A stretch of DNA of 64,000 nucleotides, from assembly GCA_011033025.1 (NCBI GenBank), contig WFMF01000115.1, positions 124,001 to 188,000 of the forward strand. The letters are read 5' to 3'. Shown here one piece after another: positions 23,893-34,660 of the stretch. Source of the stretch: Beroe forskalii. Lineage: Eukaryota > Ctenophora > Nuda > Beroida > Beroidae. A program made the position numbers and the translations under genes. The notes below the pieces were generated by a model. That model was not told where the DNA came from. It was given only the letters and a program-made list of their open reading frames with translations, and did no database searches. How positions within the stretch are numbered: the first letter of the stretch is position 1; every line of letters starts with the position of its first letter.

Positions 23893-24332
23893 TCCTAAGC
23901 CCGCATAGGTGTGCGTACGCGCGCCGCGCTACCCTACGGGAAGCGCGCCGCGCAACGCAGACAGGGATATACGTGTTTAGCAAAAAGGGACGGACATCGC
24001 CCGTCGACACTCGCGCGCTTCCCCTGCAGAGGTGTGTCACTGTGTCCCGTAGGGAAGAGCGCGCGGCGCGAACACACACCTATGCGGGCCTTGCCCTAAC
24101 CAGGGCCCTGGTTACGCGCACGGAGACACGGAGTGCGGCGCGGCAAGGGGAAATGCGGGCCTAGGAACCTCAACCAGGGCGTCGCGCCGCACACTCTGTG
24201 CGCGAAACCATGAGGGTGCTGGTTAGGGCAAGCCATCTTGATCTAGTGTGTAGTGGCGCAATTGGTGATATGTGCTATGGTATGACACTTTCGCCGGAAT
24301 TTTTCGTAGGAACTAGGATGTTACCCTACCCT
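23893..24332. repeat. GC-rich dispersed repeat mosaic with CCTAAGCCCGCAT and CTTGCCCTAACCAG inverted ends
   Basis: CCTAAGCCCGCATAGGTGTG at 23,895 and its partial complement near 24,150 bracket GCGCCGCGCAACGCAGACAG and CGGACATCGCCCGTCGA. These are also found near 53,150-53,700. Inside, 24,090-24,232 has perfect 14-bp inverted ends CTTGCCCTAACCAG. A short relative lies at 53,270-53,335. The GC and CpG content are far above the surroundings. No coding frame is supported. Confidence 0.6.
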
Positions 24333-24340
24333 CGCGCGCG

Positions 24341-24587
24341 GGTATGTCTCCCATATTGCATATAAACGGCTCTGAGTGACGTCACAGATCTAAACGTCAA
24401 TTTTTCTGTATCCTAAACCTAACCAAAACCCTAACCTTAATCCTTACCCTAAACCTAACAGATCCTGACCCTAACCAGAACCCAAACCTTACTGCTTGAA
24501 GTTAAGCGCTAGATGCGCTTAATTATATTTCCTGAGTGACGTCATTGTCATAGATAATGAAGGCTCCCGTTTACATGGGAGACTGAC
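24341..24587 (+). mobile_element. MITE copy C, inserted in a GC-rich repeat
   Basis: 247 bp from GGTATGTCTCCC to GGGAGACTGAC, with the same interior as copy B plus a small insertion (TTGCATAT) near its left end. The flanks are TCGCGCGCG and CCGCGCGCG (8 of 9 match). Its target is the repeat whose uninterrupted form lies at about 53,440-53,500 (TACCCTCGCGCGCGCGGCGC), which acts as an empty site. Confidence 0.88.
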
Positions 24588-24733
24588 CCGCGCGCGGCGC
24601 AACGTTCCACATTTAGACGTCACTTTGCGCTCTCGCCCGGCCATCCAGTCAGAAGAAATAGACGGGCAACGTCCGTTGACGGAATTTTATGATTATCGGC
24701 CGTTAACAGACCCTGGCCTCGTGAGAATCAACG
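24588..24733. repeat. Right half of the GC-rich repeat interrupted by copy C
   Basis: GCGCAACGTTCCACATTTAG, ACGTCACTTTGCG and GTCAGAAGAAA match 53,463-53,525. The match then fades into non-repeated sequence up to the target site of the foldback element. Confidence 0.6.
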
Positions 24734-24916
24734 CCGCGCATGGTATGTCTCCCATATAAACAGCTCTGAGTGACGTCATATTTTTCGCTTCGTATTCTGA
24801 ATAGGTGCATGTCTTGACCTAACCAGGGTCTTGACTTCGCACGAGTCTTGACTTCGCGCATATCGACTCACCTGGATAGGGAAAGTGCGTGTCGCATGGG
24901 ACCACAGGCTCATGGT

Positions 24917-25110
24917 ACAAGGGGCAATAGATCAATGGTACACGGGGGCAGTAGATCAATGGTACACGGGGGCAATAGATCAATGGTACACGGGGGCAGT
25001 AGATCAATGGTACACGGGGGCAGTAGATCAATGGTACACGGGGGCAGTAGATCAATGGTACACGGGGCAGTAGATCAATGGTACACGGGGGGCAGTAGAT
25101 CAATGGTGCA
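24917..25110. repeat. 24-bp tandem units inside the left terminus of the foldback
   Basis: About eight copies of CAGTAGATCAATGGTACACG plus GGGG, nearly identical. The mirrored set is at about 29,735-29,845. The unit aligns with the inner-array phrase CAGTAGATCAGTGGTGCACG, so the inner arrays look like diverged descendants. Confidence 0.9.
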
Positions 25111-26894
25111 CTGGAACACTAGATCAGTGGTGCACGGGAACAATGGATCAGTGGATCATTGGAACAATGGAGCAGTGGCACACGGGAACAGTAGATCAGT
25201 AGTGCACGGGAACACTGGAACATTGGTGCGATGGAACACTGGTGCAGTGGCACACGGGAACAGTAGATCAGTGGTGCACGGGAACAGTGGAACAGTGGTG
25301 CAATGGAACACTGGTGCAGTGGCACACGGGAACAGTAGATCAGTAGTGCACGGGAACACTGGAACATTGGTGCGATGGAACACTGGTGCAGTGGCACACG
25401 GAACAGTAGATCAGTGGTGCAATGGAACTTGAACAGTGGTGCAATGGAACACTGGTGCAATGGCACACGGGAACACTGGAACAGTGGTGCAATGGAACAC
25501 TGGTGCAGTGGCACACGAGAACACTGGTGCAGTGGTGCACGGGAACACTGGAACATTGGTGCAATGGAACACTGGTGCAGTGGCACACGGGAACAGAAGA
25601 TCAGTCGTTCACCGGAACACTGGAACAGTGGTGCAATGGAATTGGAACACTGGTGCAGTGGTACACGAGAACAGTAGATCAGTGGTTCACAGGAACACTG
25701 TGGAACAGTGGTACAATGGAATTGAACACTGGTGCAGTGGCATACGGGAACAGTATATCAGTGGTGCACGGGAACAGTGGTGCAATGAACACTGGCAGTG
25801 GCACACGGGAACAGTAGATCAGTGGTGCACGGGAACACTGGAACAGTGTGCAATGGAACACTGGTGCAATGGCACACGGGAACACTGGTAGTGGTGCAAT
25901 GGAACACTGGTGCAGTGGCAGACGAGAACACTGGTGCGTGCACGGGAACACTGGGTGCACAGGAACACTGGAACAGTGCAGGTGCATCGGAACACTGGTG
26001 CAGTGGCACACGGGAACAGTGGTGCAATGGAACACTGGTGCAGTGGCACACGGGAACAGAAGATCGCGGTTCACGGGAACACGGGAACAGTGGTGCAATG
26101 GAACACTGGTGCAGTGGTACGGGAACAGTATTCACGGGAACACTGGAACAGTGGTGCAATGGAGCAATTGAACACTGGTGCAGTGGCAGACGAGAACACT
26201 GGTGCGGTACTGGTGGTGCACGGGAACACTGGTGCACGGGAACAGTGGTGCAATGGAACAGACTGGCGCACGGGAACAGTGGTGCAATGGAACACTGTGC
26301 AGTGGCACACGGGAACAGAAGATCAGTGGTTCACGAGAACACTGGAACAGTGGTGCAATGGAACACTGTGCAGTGGCTGAGGAACAGTAGATCAGTGGTA
26401 CGAGAACAGTGGTGCAATGGAACACTGGTTAAGTGACACACGGCAACAGTAGATCAGTGGTGCACGGGAACACTAGAACAGTGGTAATGGAATGGACACT
26501 GATGCACTGGAACACTGGTGGCTTTGGGAACAGATCAGTGGTGCACGGGAACACTGGAACAGTGGTGCAATGGAACTCTGGTAGTGGCACGGGAACAGTA
26601 GATCAGTAGTGCACGGGAACGCTGGAACAGTGGTGCAATGGAACTCTGGTGCAGTGGAACAGTGGTGCTCTGGAACACTAGATCAGTGGTGCACGGGAAC
26701 AGTGGTGCAATGGAACACTGGTGCAATGGCACACGGGATCAGTAGATCAGTGGTGCACGGGAACACTGGTGCAATGGTTCAGTGGTGCAGTGGAACACTG
26801 GTGCAGTCTATGGAACACTGGTGCATTGGAACACTGGTGCACGGAACACTTGTGCACTGGAACACTGATGCAGTGGTGAACATTGAACAGGGTG

Positions 26895-26945
26895 GTGGAA
26901 CACTGGTGCAGTGGCATCACTGTTCCAGTGTTCCTGCACCACTGA
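26895..26945. repeat. Strand-switch centre of foldback copy 1
   Basis: The array words change strand within about 10 bp: GGAACACTGGTGCAGTGGCA is followed by TCACTGTTCCAGTGTTCC. The same junction occurs at 39,637-39,680 in copy 2, so the mirror arrangement predates the separation of the two copies. Confidence 0.85.
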
Positions 26946-29900
26946 TCTATTGTTCCCGTGCACCACTGTTCCAGTGTTCCTGTGCAAGCCACTGTTGCAG
27001 TGTTCCCGTGCACCACTGATCTACTGCTGCTCCCATTTGCCACTGCACACCAGAGTTCCATTGCACCACTGTTCCAGCGTTCCCGTGCACCACTGATCTA
27101 CTGTTCCGTGTGCCACTGACTGCACCAGTGTTCCATTGCACCACTGTTCCAGTGTTCCCGTGCACCAGTGTTCCATTGCACCACTGTTCCAGTTTTCCGT
27201 GCACCTGCACTACCACCAGTGTTCCATTGCACCAGTGTTCTATTGCACCCAGTGTTCCATTGCACCAGTGTTCCATTGCACCACTGTTCCATTGCACCAC
27301 TGTTCCAGTGTTCCCGTGCACCACTGGGATCTACTGTTCCCGTGTGCTACTGCACCAGTGTTCCTTTGCACCACTGTTCCAGTGTTCCCGTGCACCACTG
27401 ATCTACTGTTCCTGCAATGCCGCAACTGTTCCAGTGCATCAGTGTTCCATTGCACCACTGTTCTAGTGTTCCCGTGCACCACTGATCTACTGTTACCGTG
27501 TGTCACTTTAACCAGTGTTCCATTGCACCACTGTTCTCGTGCACCACTGATCTACTGTTCCTTGTGCCACTGCACCAGTGTTCCATTGCACCACTGTTCC
27601 AGTGTTCTCATGTGCACCACTGATCTACTGTTCCGTGTACCACTGCACCAGTGTTCCAATTCCATTGCACCACTTTTTCCAGTGTTCTCGTGCACCACTG
27701 ATCTACTGTTCCCGTGTGCTACCTGCACCAGTGTTCCTTTGCACCACTGTTCCACTGTTCCTCGTGCACCACTGATCTACTGTTCCTTGTGCCACTTGCA
27801 CCAGATGTTCCATTGCACCACTGTTCCAGTGTTCTCTCGTGCACCACTGATCTACTGTTCCCGTGTACCACTGCACCAGTGTTCCAATTCCATTGCACCA
27901 CTTTTCCAGTGTTCTCGTGCACCACTGATCTACTGTTACCGTGTGTCACTGCACCAGTGTTCCAGTGCATCAGTGTTCCATTGCACCACTGTTCTAGTGT
28001 TCCCGTGCACCACTGATCTACTGTTACCGTGTGTCACTTAACCAGTGTTCCATTGCACCACTGTTCTCGTGCACCAGTGTTCCAATTCCATTGCACCACT
28101 GTTCCAGTGTTCCTGTGAACCACTGATCTACTGTTCCCGTGTACCACTGCAGAAGTGTTCCAATTCCATTGCACCACTGTTCCAGTGTTCCGGTGAACGA
28201 CTGATCTTCTGTTCCCGTGTGCCACTGCACTAGTGTTCCATCGCACCACTGTTCCAGTGTTCCCATTATTGCCACTGCACCAGTGTTCCATTGCACCTAC
28301 ACTGTTCCAGTGTTCCCGTGCACCAGTGTTCCCGTGCACCAGTGTTCCCGTGCACCACTGCACCAGTGTTCTCGTGTGCCACTGATCTACTGTTCCCGTG
28401 TGTCACTTTACCAGTGTTCCATTGCACCTGCACTGTTCCAGTGTTCCCGTGCACGAGTGTTCCCTTGCACCACTGCACCAGTGTTCTCGTGTGCCACTGC
28501 ACCAGTGTTCCATTGCACCTGCACTGTTCCAGTGTTCCCGTGCACCAGTGTTCCCGTGCACCACTGCACCAGTGCACCACTGCACCAGTGCACCACTGCA
28601 CCAGTGTTCTCGTGTGCCACTGCACCAGTTTTCCATTGCACCTGCACTGTTCCAGTGTTCCCGTGCACCAGTGTTCCCGTGCACCACTGCTCCAGCGTTC
28701 TCGTGTGCCACTGCACCAGTGTTCCATTGCACCACAGTTCCAGTGTTCCCGTGTGCCATTGCACCAGTGTTCCATTGCACCAGTGTTCCATTGCACCAGT
28801 GTTCCAGTGCTCCCGTGCCACTGATGTATTGTTCCCGTGTGCCACTGCACCAGTGTTCCATTGCACCACTGTTCCAGTGTTCCCGTGTGCCATTGCACCA
28901 GTGTTCCAGTGTTCCCGTGCACCACTGATCTACTGTTCCCGTGTGCCACTGCACCAGTGTTCCATTGCACCACTGTTCCACTGTTCCCGTGCACCACTGA
29001 TCTACTGTTCCCGTATGCCACTGCACCAGTGTTCCATTGCACCACTGTTCCAGTGTTCCCTTGCACCAGTGTTCCCGTGCACCACTGCACCAGTGTTCTC
29101 GTGTGCCACTGCACCAGTTTTCCATTGCACCACTGTTCCAGTGTTCCCGTGTGCCATTGCACCACTGTTCCATTGCACCACTGTTCCAGTGTTCCCGTGC
29201 ACCACTGATCTACTGTTCCCGTGTGCCACTGCACCAGTGTTCCATCGCACCAATGTTCCAGTGCACCACTGTTCTTATAGTGTTCCCGTGCACCACTGAT
29301 CTACTGTTCCCGTATGCCACTGCACCAGTGTTCCATTGCACCACTGTTCCAGTGTTCCTTGCACCAGTGTTCCTAAAAGTACCACTGCACCAGTGTTCTC
29401 GTGTGCCACTGCACCAGTCTTCCATTGCACCACTGTTCCAGTGTTCCCGTGTGCCATTGCACCAGTGTTCCATTGCACCACTGTTCCAGTGTTCCCGTGC
29501 ACTACTGATCTACTGTTCCCTGTGTGCCACTGCACCAGTGTTCCATTGCACCACTGTTCCACTGTTCCCGTGCACCACTGATCTACTGTTCCCGTGTGCC
29601 ACTGCACCAGTGTTCCATCGCACCAATGTTCCAGTGTTCCCGTGCACTACTGATCTACTGTTCCCGTGTGCCACTGCTCCATTGTTCCAATGATCCACTG
29701 ATCCATTGTTCCGTGCACCACTGATCTAGTGTTCCAGTGCACCATTGATCTACTGCCCCGTGTACTATTGATCTACTGCCCCCGTGTACCATTGATCTAC
29801 TGCCCCCGTGTGTACCATTGGATCTATTGCCCCTTGTACCATGAGCCTGTGGTCCCATGCGACACGCACTTTCCCTATCCAGGTGAGTTGATATGCGCGA

Positions 29901-30020
29901 AGTCAAGACTTGTGCGAAGTCAAGACCCTGGTTAGGTCAAGACATGCACCTATTCAGAATACGAAGCGAAAAATATGACGTCACTCAGAGCCGTTTATAT
30001 GGGAGACATACCCCGCGCAT

Positions 30021-30424
30021 TTCGTACTTGTAGAACACGCGCGCTTCAGATTCAACGCACAAAAACTTCAGAACCTCCAACGTTAATGATACAAAAAAAA
30101 ACTAAGGACTTTAAATGCAAATTTTGAAATATACGTTTGAAATTTAAAAAAAAAACTTTTTAATACCACCCTGTAAAATGAAATTGAAAAAATCCGATTC
30201 TATTATCTGTTCCAATTCCATTGACTGTGCGTCCAATTGACTACACCCAATTAAAGAGAAAACCCAACATATTTTCTCGTACTTTATACTACAGATCATC
30301 AGCATCTGCTAGACTCCTTATATTCAAATAGGATTCCTATTTGAAAATAAGGAGATTAGGAAATATCAAATACCCTTCGGAGTCTAGCCAATTCGTCACT
30401 TGAATGTTATTTGAACTATGATCA
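30021..30424. other. No gene; one 41-bp hairpin
   Basis: AT-rich sequence. At 30,314-30,354 the 19-bp arms CTCCTTATATTCAAATAGG and their complement (one mismatch) surround a 3-nt loop. Nothing else was recognised. Confidence 0.55.
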
Positions 30425-33085
30425 CAGTAACAACCCCCAGGTTACACATCACCCAGTAACAACCCCCAGGTTACGCATCACCCAGTAATCCCCCAGTAAC
30501 AACCCCAGGTTACATCACCCAGTAACCACCCCCAGGTTACGCATCACCCAGTAACCACCCCCAGGTTACGCATCACCCAGTAACAACCCCCAGGGTACGC
30601 ATCACCCAGTAACAACCCCCAGGTTACGCATCACCCAGTAACCACCCCCAGGTTACGCATCACCCAGTAACAACCCCCAGGTTACACATCACCCAGTAAC
30701 CACCCCCAGGTTACACATCACCCAGTAACCACCCCCAGGTTACACATCACCCAGTAACAACCCCCAGGTTACGCATCACCCAGTAACAACCCCCAGGTTA
30801 CGCATCACCCAGTAACCACCCCCAGGTTACGCATCACCCAGTAACAACCCCCAGGTTACGCATCACCCAGTAACCACCCCCAGGTTACGCATCACCCAGT
30901 AACCACCCCCAGGTTACGCATCACCCAGTAACAACCCCAGGTTACGCATCACCCAGTAACCACCCCCAGGTTACGCATCACCCAGTAACCAACCCCAGGT
31001 TACGCATCACCCAGTAACAACCCCAGGTTACGCATCACCCAGTAACCACCCCCAGGTTACGCATCACCCAGTAACCACCCCCAGGTTACGCATCACCCAG
31101 TAACCACCCCCAGGTTACGCATCACCCAGTAACCAACCCCAGGTTACGCATCACCCAGTAACCACCCCCAGGTTACGCATCACCCAGTAACCACCCCCAG
31201 GTTACGCATCACCCAGTAACCACCCCAGGTTACGCATCACCCAGTCCCCAGGTTACGCATCACCCAGTAACAACCCCAGGTTACGCATCACCCAGTAACC
31301 ACCCCCAGGTTACGCATCACCCAGTAACCACCCCCAGGTTACGCATCACCCAGTAACCACCCCCAGGTTACGCATCACCCAGTAACAACCCCCAGGTTAC
31401 GCATCACCCAGTAACCACCCCCAGGTTTACGCATCACCCAGTAACCACCCCAGGTTACGCATCACCCAGTAACCACCCCCAGGTTACGCATCACCCAGTA
31501 ACCACCCCCAGGTTACGCATCACCCAGTAACAACCCCCAGGTTACGCATCACCCAGTAACCACCCCCAGGTTACGCATCACCCAGTAACAACCCCCAGGT
31601 TACGCATCACCCAGTAACAACCCCCAGGTTACGCATCGCAGTAACCACCCCAGGTTACGCATCACCCAGTAACAACCCCCCAGGTTACGCATAACCACCC
31701 CCAGGTAACAACCCCCAGGTTAACATCACCCAGTAACACCCCCAGGTTACGCATCACCCAGTAACAACCCCAGGTTACGCATCACCCAGTAACAACCCCA
31801 GGTTACGCATCACCCAGTAACAACCCCCAGGTTTACGCATCACCCAGTAACCACCCCCAGGTTACGCATCACCCAGTAACCACCCCCAGGTTACGCATCA
31901 CCCAGTAACCACCCCAGGTTACGCATCACCCAGTAACCACCCCCAGGTTACGCATCACCCAGTAACAACCCCAGGTTACGCATCACCCAGTAACAACCCC
32001 CAGGTTACGCATCACCCAGTAACAACCCCAGGTTACGCATCACCCAGTAACCACCCCCAGGTTACGCATCACCCAGTAACCACCCCAGGTTACGCATCAC
32101 CCAGTAACCACCCCCAGGTTACGCATCACCCAGTAACAACCCCAGGTTACGCATCACCAGTAACAACCCCCAGGTTACGCATCACCCAGTAACAACCCCC
32201 AGGTTACGCATCGCATCACCCAGTAACAACCCCCAGGTTACGCATCACCCAGTAACCACCCCCAGGTTACGCATCACCCAGTAACCACCCCAGGTTAGGT
32301 TACGCATCACCCAGTAACAACCCCCAGTTACGCATCACCCAGTATCACCCCCAGTAACCACCCCCCAGGTTACGCATCACCCAGTAACAACCCCCAGGTT
32401 ACGCATCACCCAGTAACCACCCCCAGGTTACGCATCACCCAGTAACAACCCCCAGGTTAACCACCCCCAGGTTACGCATCACCCAGTAACAACCCCCAGG
32501 TTACGCATCACCCAGTAACCACCCCCAGGTTACGCATCACCCAGTAACCACCCCCAGGTTACGCATCACCCAGTAACCACCCCCAGGTTACGCATCACCC
32601 AGTAACCACCCCAGGTTACACATCACCCAGTAACAACCCCCAGGTTACGCATCACCCAGTAACCCCAGGTTACGCATCACCCAGTAACCACCCCAGGTTA
32701 CGCATCACCCAGTAACCACCCCCAGGTTACACATCACCCAGTAACAACCCCCAGGTTACACATCACCCAGTAACAACCCCCAGGTTACACATCACCCAGT
32801 AACCACCCCCCAGGTTACGCATCACCCAGTAACCACCCCCAGGTTACGCATCACCCAGTAACCACCCCCAGGTTACACATCACCCAGTAACCACCCCCAG
32901 GTTACGCATCACCCAGTAACAACCCCAGGTTACGCATCACCCAGTAACCACCCCCAGGTTACGCATCACCCAGTAACCACCCCCAGGTTACGCATCACCC
33001 AGTAACCACCCCCAGGTTACACATCACCCAGTAACAACCCCCAGGTTACGCATCACCCAGTAACAACCCCCAGGTTACGCATCAC
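30425..33085. repeat. 2.7-kb minisatellite, 29-bp unit (about 92 copies)
   Basis: The unit is CCCAGTAACCACCCCCAGGT plus TACGCATCA. The main variants are AACCACC versus AACAACC, 4 or 5 C residues, and TACGC versus TACAC. Each unit contains GTAACC-N(7)-GGTTAC, a potential 6-bp-stem hairpin. On the minus strand each unit has a GGGGG run. It ends exactly at the predicted boundary of the minus-strand exon 33,086-33,416. Confidence 0.97.
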
Positions 33086-33416
33086 CCAGTGTCGTTGCTT
33101 TGTTTCTCGTCCTCTGCCACGCACTGCAGCAGGTCGAGGCACTTCCTCACGTCCACCTCCTCCAGAGTCGGGTTGTTCTCGCTCAGCCACAGCCGGATCA
33201 GGTCGGTGTTGGAGAGGGGGGCCATGGAGGCCGGCAGCAGCCCAGCGTTTTCCAGCACTTCCGGCTTGAGGTGCTGCTGGTGGGACACTGTCTCCAGCTG
33301 CCTGTTGAGGGCCCTCACCTCCTCCCCCTCAGGGGCCACGCCATCAGCCAGGTAGGAGAGCTTGCTCAAACTCAGGAGGGTTTTCTTCCGAGAGAGCAAC
33401 CCTTGCTCCTCCTCAC
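33086..33416 (-). CDS. Orphan coding exon, protein family not recognised
   Basis: A single open frame on the minus strand, with GC-rich codon use unlike its surroundings, encodes about 110 residues: LSLSKLSYLADGVAPEGEEV, RALNRQLETVSHQQ, then SNTDLIRLWLSENNPTLEEV and RKCLDLLQCVAEDEK. This looks like real soluble, leucine- and acid-rich helical protein. A pyrimidine-containing site, CTTTCCCTCGACCAG, gives a possible acceptor at 33,416. The frame runs into ACTGG/GTGATG, which would be the donor at 33,086 and is also the first bases of the minisatellite read on this strand. I see no neighbouring exon of the same protein; both adjoining introns would be minisatellite. I do not recognise the domain, and the exon could be a stranded fragment. 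Confidence 0.55.
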
Positions 33417-33462
33417 CTGGTCGAGGGAAAGTAAGTACACGGGCCCTCTTTCTAATCACCCG

Positions 33463-33875
33463 GCAGGCTTACCTAGGCAGGCTTACCTAGGCAGGCTTAC
33501 CTAGGCAGGCTTACCTAGGCAGGCCTTACCTAGACAGGCTTACCTAGGCAGGCTTACCTAGGCAGGCTTACCTTTGCAGCCTTACCTAGACAGCCTTACC
33601 TAGGCAGGCTTACCTAGGCAGGCTTACCTAGGCAGGCTTACCTAGGCAGGCTTACCTAGACAGGCTTACCACAGGCAGGCTTACCTGAGGCAGGCCATTA
33701 ACCTAGGCAGAAATTTTCATACCCTGGGCAGGCTTAGGGTGGAAATTTACCTAGACAGGCTTACCTAGGCAGGCTACCTGGACAGGCTTACCCCAGGAGA
33801 TCCTTACCTGCAGAGCAACCTAGGCAGGCTTACCTTTGCTGGGGGCGCCTAGACAGGCTCCCCGGCAACCCAGCA
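33463..33875. repeat. Minisatellite, 14-bp unit CTAGGCAGGCTTAC
   Basis: About 17 regular units to 33,670, then increasingly degenerate copies to about 33,875. On the minus strand each unit reads GTAAGCCTGCCTAG, so successive units create CCTAG/GTAAG, a good 5' splice-site match, in the same orientation as the adjoining exon. Confidence 0.9.
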
Positions 33876-33889
33876 ACACCTTACCTAGG

Positions 33890-34660
33890 TTCAAGGTAGA
33901 AATTATTATTTCAAACCTTTTTTGCAGTGACATTGCACTAAAGCCACCTGCAGAGCAACACTGTTAACAATAAGCCACCTGAATAAACTGTTACCAGTTG
34001 TAAGAAATTTGCATATTTTGTTACCTGGGTAAGCCACCTGGTGGCAACCCCCTGTTACCAGTTGCTTCACCTGCAGGCAACACTGTTACCAGTTGTAAGC
34101 CTTCCCCAGCTGATGGATCCATTCCAGGTGAGGCAGTTGTAAAGCCACCTGCAGAGCAAACCACCTGCTCAGGGGCACACTGTTACCAGTCAGCCAAGCG
34201 AGCAACACTGTTACCAGTTGTAAGCCTGCAGAGCAACCCTACCAGTTGTAAGCCACCTGCAGAGCAACACTGTTACCAGTTGTAAGCCACCTGCAGAGCA
34301 ACACTGTTACCAGTTGTGCAGAGCAAGCCACCTGCAGAGCAACACTGTTACCAGTTGTAAGCCACCTGCAGAGCAACACTGTTACCAGTTGTAAGCCACC
34401 TGCAGAGCAACACTGTTACCAGTTGTAAGCCACCTGCAGAGCAACACTGTTACCAGTTGTAAGCCACCTGCAGAGCAACCCTGTTACCAGTTGTAAGCCA
34501 CCTGCAGAGCAACACTGTTACCAGTTGTAAGCCACCTGCAGAGCAACACTGTTACCAGTTGTAAGCCACCTGCAGAGCAACACTGTTACCAGTTGTAAGC
34601 CACCTGCAGAGCAACACTGTTACCAGTTGTAAGCCACCTGCAGAGCAACACTGTTACCAG
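33890..34660. repeat. Minisatellite, second 34-bp family (about 20 copies)
   Basis: The unit GCCACCTGCAGAGCAACACT plus GTTACCAGTTGTAA is regular from 34,250 to 34,660 and scrambled to the left. It is unrelated in sequence to the 34-bp array at 11.9 kb despite the equal period. It contains CTGCAG in every copy and joins the next array at about 34,660 without spacer. Confidence 0.93.

Larger units (their letters stand above)
24742..30012. mobile_element. 5.27-kb foldback transposon built from mirrored minisatellites
   Basis: The termini are GGTATGTCTCCCATATAAAC and its complement, flanked by the perfect 8-bp duplication CCGCGCAT (24,734-24,741 and 30,013-30,020). Inverted terminal segments of about 190 bp hold TGAGTGACGTCATA, TTTTTCGCTTCGTATTCTGA, TCTTGACTTCGC repeats and CAGGCTCATGGTAC. 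Inward come 24-bp units (CAGTAGATCAATGGTACACG plus GGGG), then long arrays of related words (GGAACACTGGTGCAATGG, AGTAGATCAGTGGTGCACGG). These run in one orientation from 25,105 to about 26,920 and in the reverse orientation from 26,921 to 29,735. No transposase is present, so it must be non-autonomous if mobile. It shares its termini with the ~250-bp MITEs. The many open frames in the arrays (W-G-T-V rich on one strand, C-S-V-P rich on the other) are artefacts. Confidence 0.88.

Noticed and set aside
23029..24164. Arg/Ala-rich ORFs in CpG-rich DNA
   Set aside because: They arise from GC-rich dispersed repeats found again near 53 kb, and frames are not conserved between copies.
24848..29299. 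Many ORFs of 60-430 codons rich in W-G-T-V or C-S-V-P
   Set aside because: They are frames through the foldback arrays on both strands, change with every indel, and carry no domain.
30425..33085. CRISPR-like regular repeats
   Set aside because: Head-to-tail minisatellite with no unique spacers, in a eukaryotic context, and no cas genes.
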